Source of the DNA: Cryobacterium psychrophilum
GTDB taxonomy: Bacteria; Actinomycetota; Actinomycetes; Actinomycetales; Microbacteriaceae
DNA length: 64,000 bases
Assembly (NCBI RefSeq): GCF_004365915.1
Contig: NZ_SODI01000001.1
Location: 248,001 to 312,000, forward strand
Reading direction: 5' to 3'
The notes beneath the pieces are model-generated. The model did no database searches, was not told where the DNA came from, and saw only the letters and a list, made by a program, of their open reading frames with translations. Position 1 is the first letter of the stretch. Each line of letters opens with the position of its first letter. Of the stretch, positions 63,876 through 64,000 are shown in pieces. The position numbers and the translations under genes were made by a program.

Positions 63876-64000
63876 ATGCCAATTCTTGTTCCCCGGTGGG
63901 AACTCACCCTGCTCGGTTGCTGGCAATTGAAACAAAACGACCAACCGGTCGACGTCGGCGCCAGACAAAAACGCGTCATCACAGCAATCGCGCTACTGGG
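63876..64000 (+). CDS. SARP/BTAD-family regulator, N-terminus only
   Basis: The frame begins at an ATG with a GAGGAGGA ribosome site and runs out of the window after 41 full codons. WELTLLGCWQLKQNDQPVDV followed by GARQKRVITAIALL is the usual opening of the OmpR-like DNA-binding domain in SARP/BTAD regulators. The rest lies outside, so target and length are unknown. Confidence 0.7.
   Translation, partial: MPILVPRWELTLLGCWQLKQNDQPVDVGARQKRVITAIALL

Overview
The window is high-GC DNA from a Gram-positive actinobacterium. GTG/TTG starts, a PriA with degraded helicase motifs, ClpS followed by a DUF2017 protein, a MihF-type extension on guanylate kinase and DUF222/HNH (13E12-type) endonucleases together suggest the family Microbacteriaceae (a Cryobacterium-like genus is my guess, an inference only). 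I see no tRNA, rRNA, CRISPR array or intact insertion sequence.

Region 1 (1-22.5 kb, nearly all minus strand) is a long housekeeping run. It opens, in transcription order, with pyrR-pyrB-pyrC-(PH-like membrane protein)-carA-carB-pyrF for pyrimidines, most genes overlapping by a few bases. It continues with a MihF-Gmk fusion, rpoZ, coaBC, metK, priA, fmt, rsmB, then rpe and hisE-hisG-hisF-hisI-trpE. A broken HNH gene sits between rsmB and rpe. The pyrR leader carries a PyrR-type binding loop and a longer competing stem over the Shine-Dalgarno, suggesting translational attenuation of the pyr operon.

Region 2 (22.6-26.2 kb): a PadR regulator with a leaderless promoter and a frameshifted HAAS-domain membrane protein on the plus strand, then aroQ, efp, nusB and a DsbA-like thioredoxin-fold protein on the minus strand.

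Region 3 (26.3-31.2 kb) looks accessory: an intact HNH endonuclease, an IS3-family transposase remnant, a YbaY/YscW-like protein, and an astacin metalloprotease with a seven-repeat beta-propeller and no signal peptide.

Region 4 (31.2-43.5 kb): sufS-sufU, clpS-DUF2017, uraD, an arsenic module (arsR, acr3, arsC), a GH15 trehalase/glucoamylase-like enzyme, a two-domain VOC protein, and a tightly coupled pair of glycosyltransferases, one of them a HEAT-repeat/GT4 fusion.

Region 5 (43.5-50.8 kb) is a formate/molybdenum module: OFA-family MFS carrier with a 33-residue companion protein, a divergent FdhF/YdeP-type molybdoenzyme, fdhD, moaA, then glycerate kinase.

Region 6 (50.8-64 kb): a LexA-like box in front of a DUF6504-dnaE2 pair (error-prone polymerase, with no imuA/imuB beside it), a class A penicillin-binding protein, a YbdK-type glutamate-cysteine ligase with an internal repeat, two hypothetical proteins, an MDR oxidoreductase, a tyrosine-recombinase relic, a DUF4232 lipoprotein, a flotillin-like SPFH protein, and the first 41 codons of a SARP/BTAD regulator cut by the window end.
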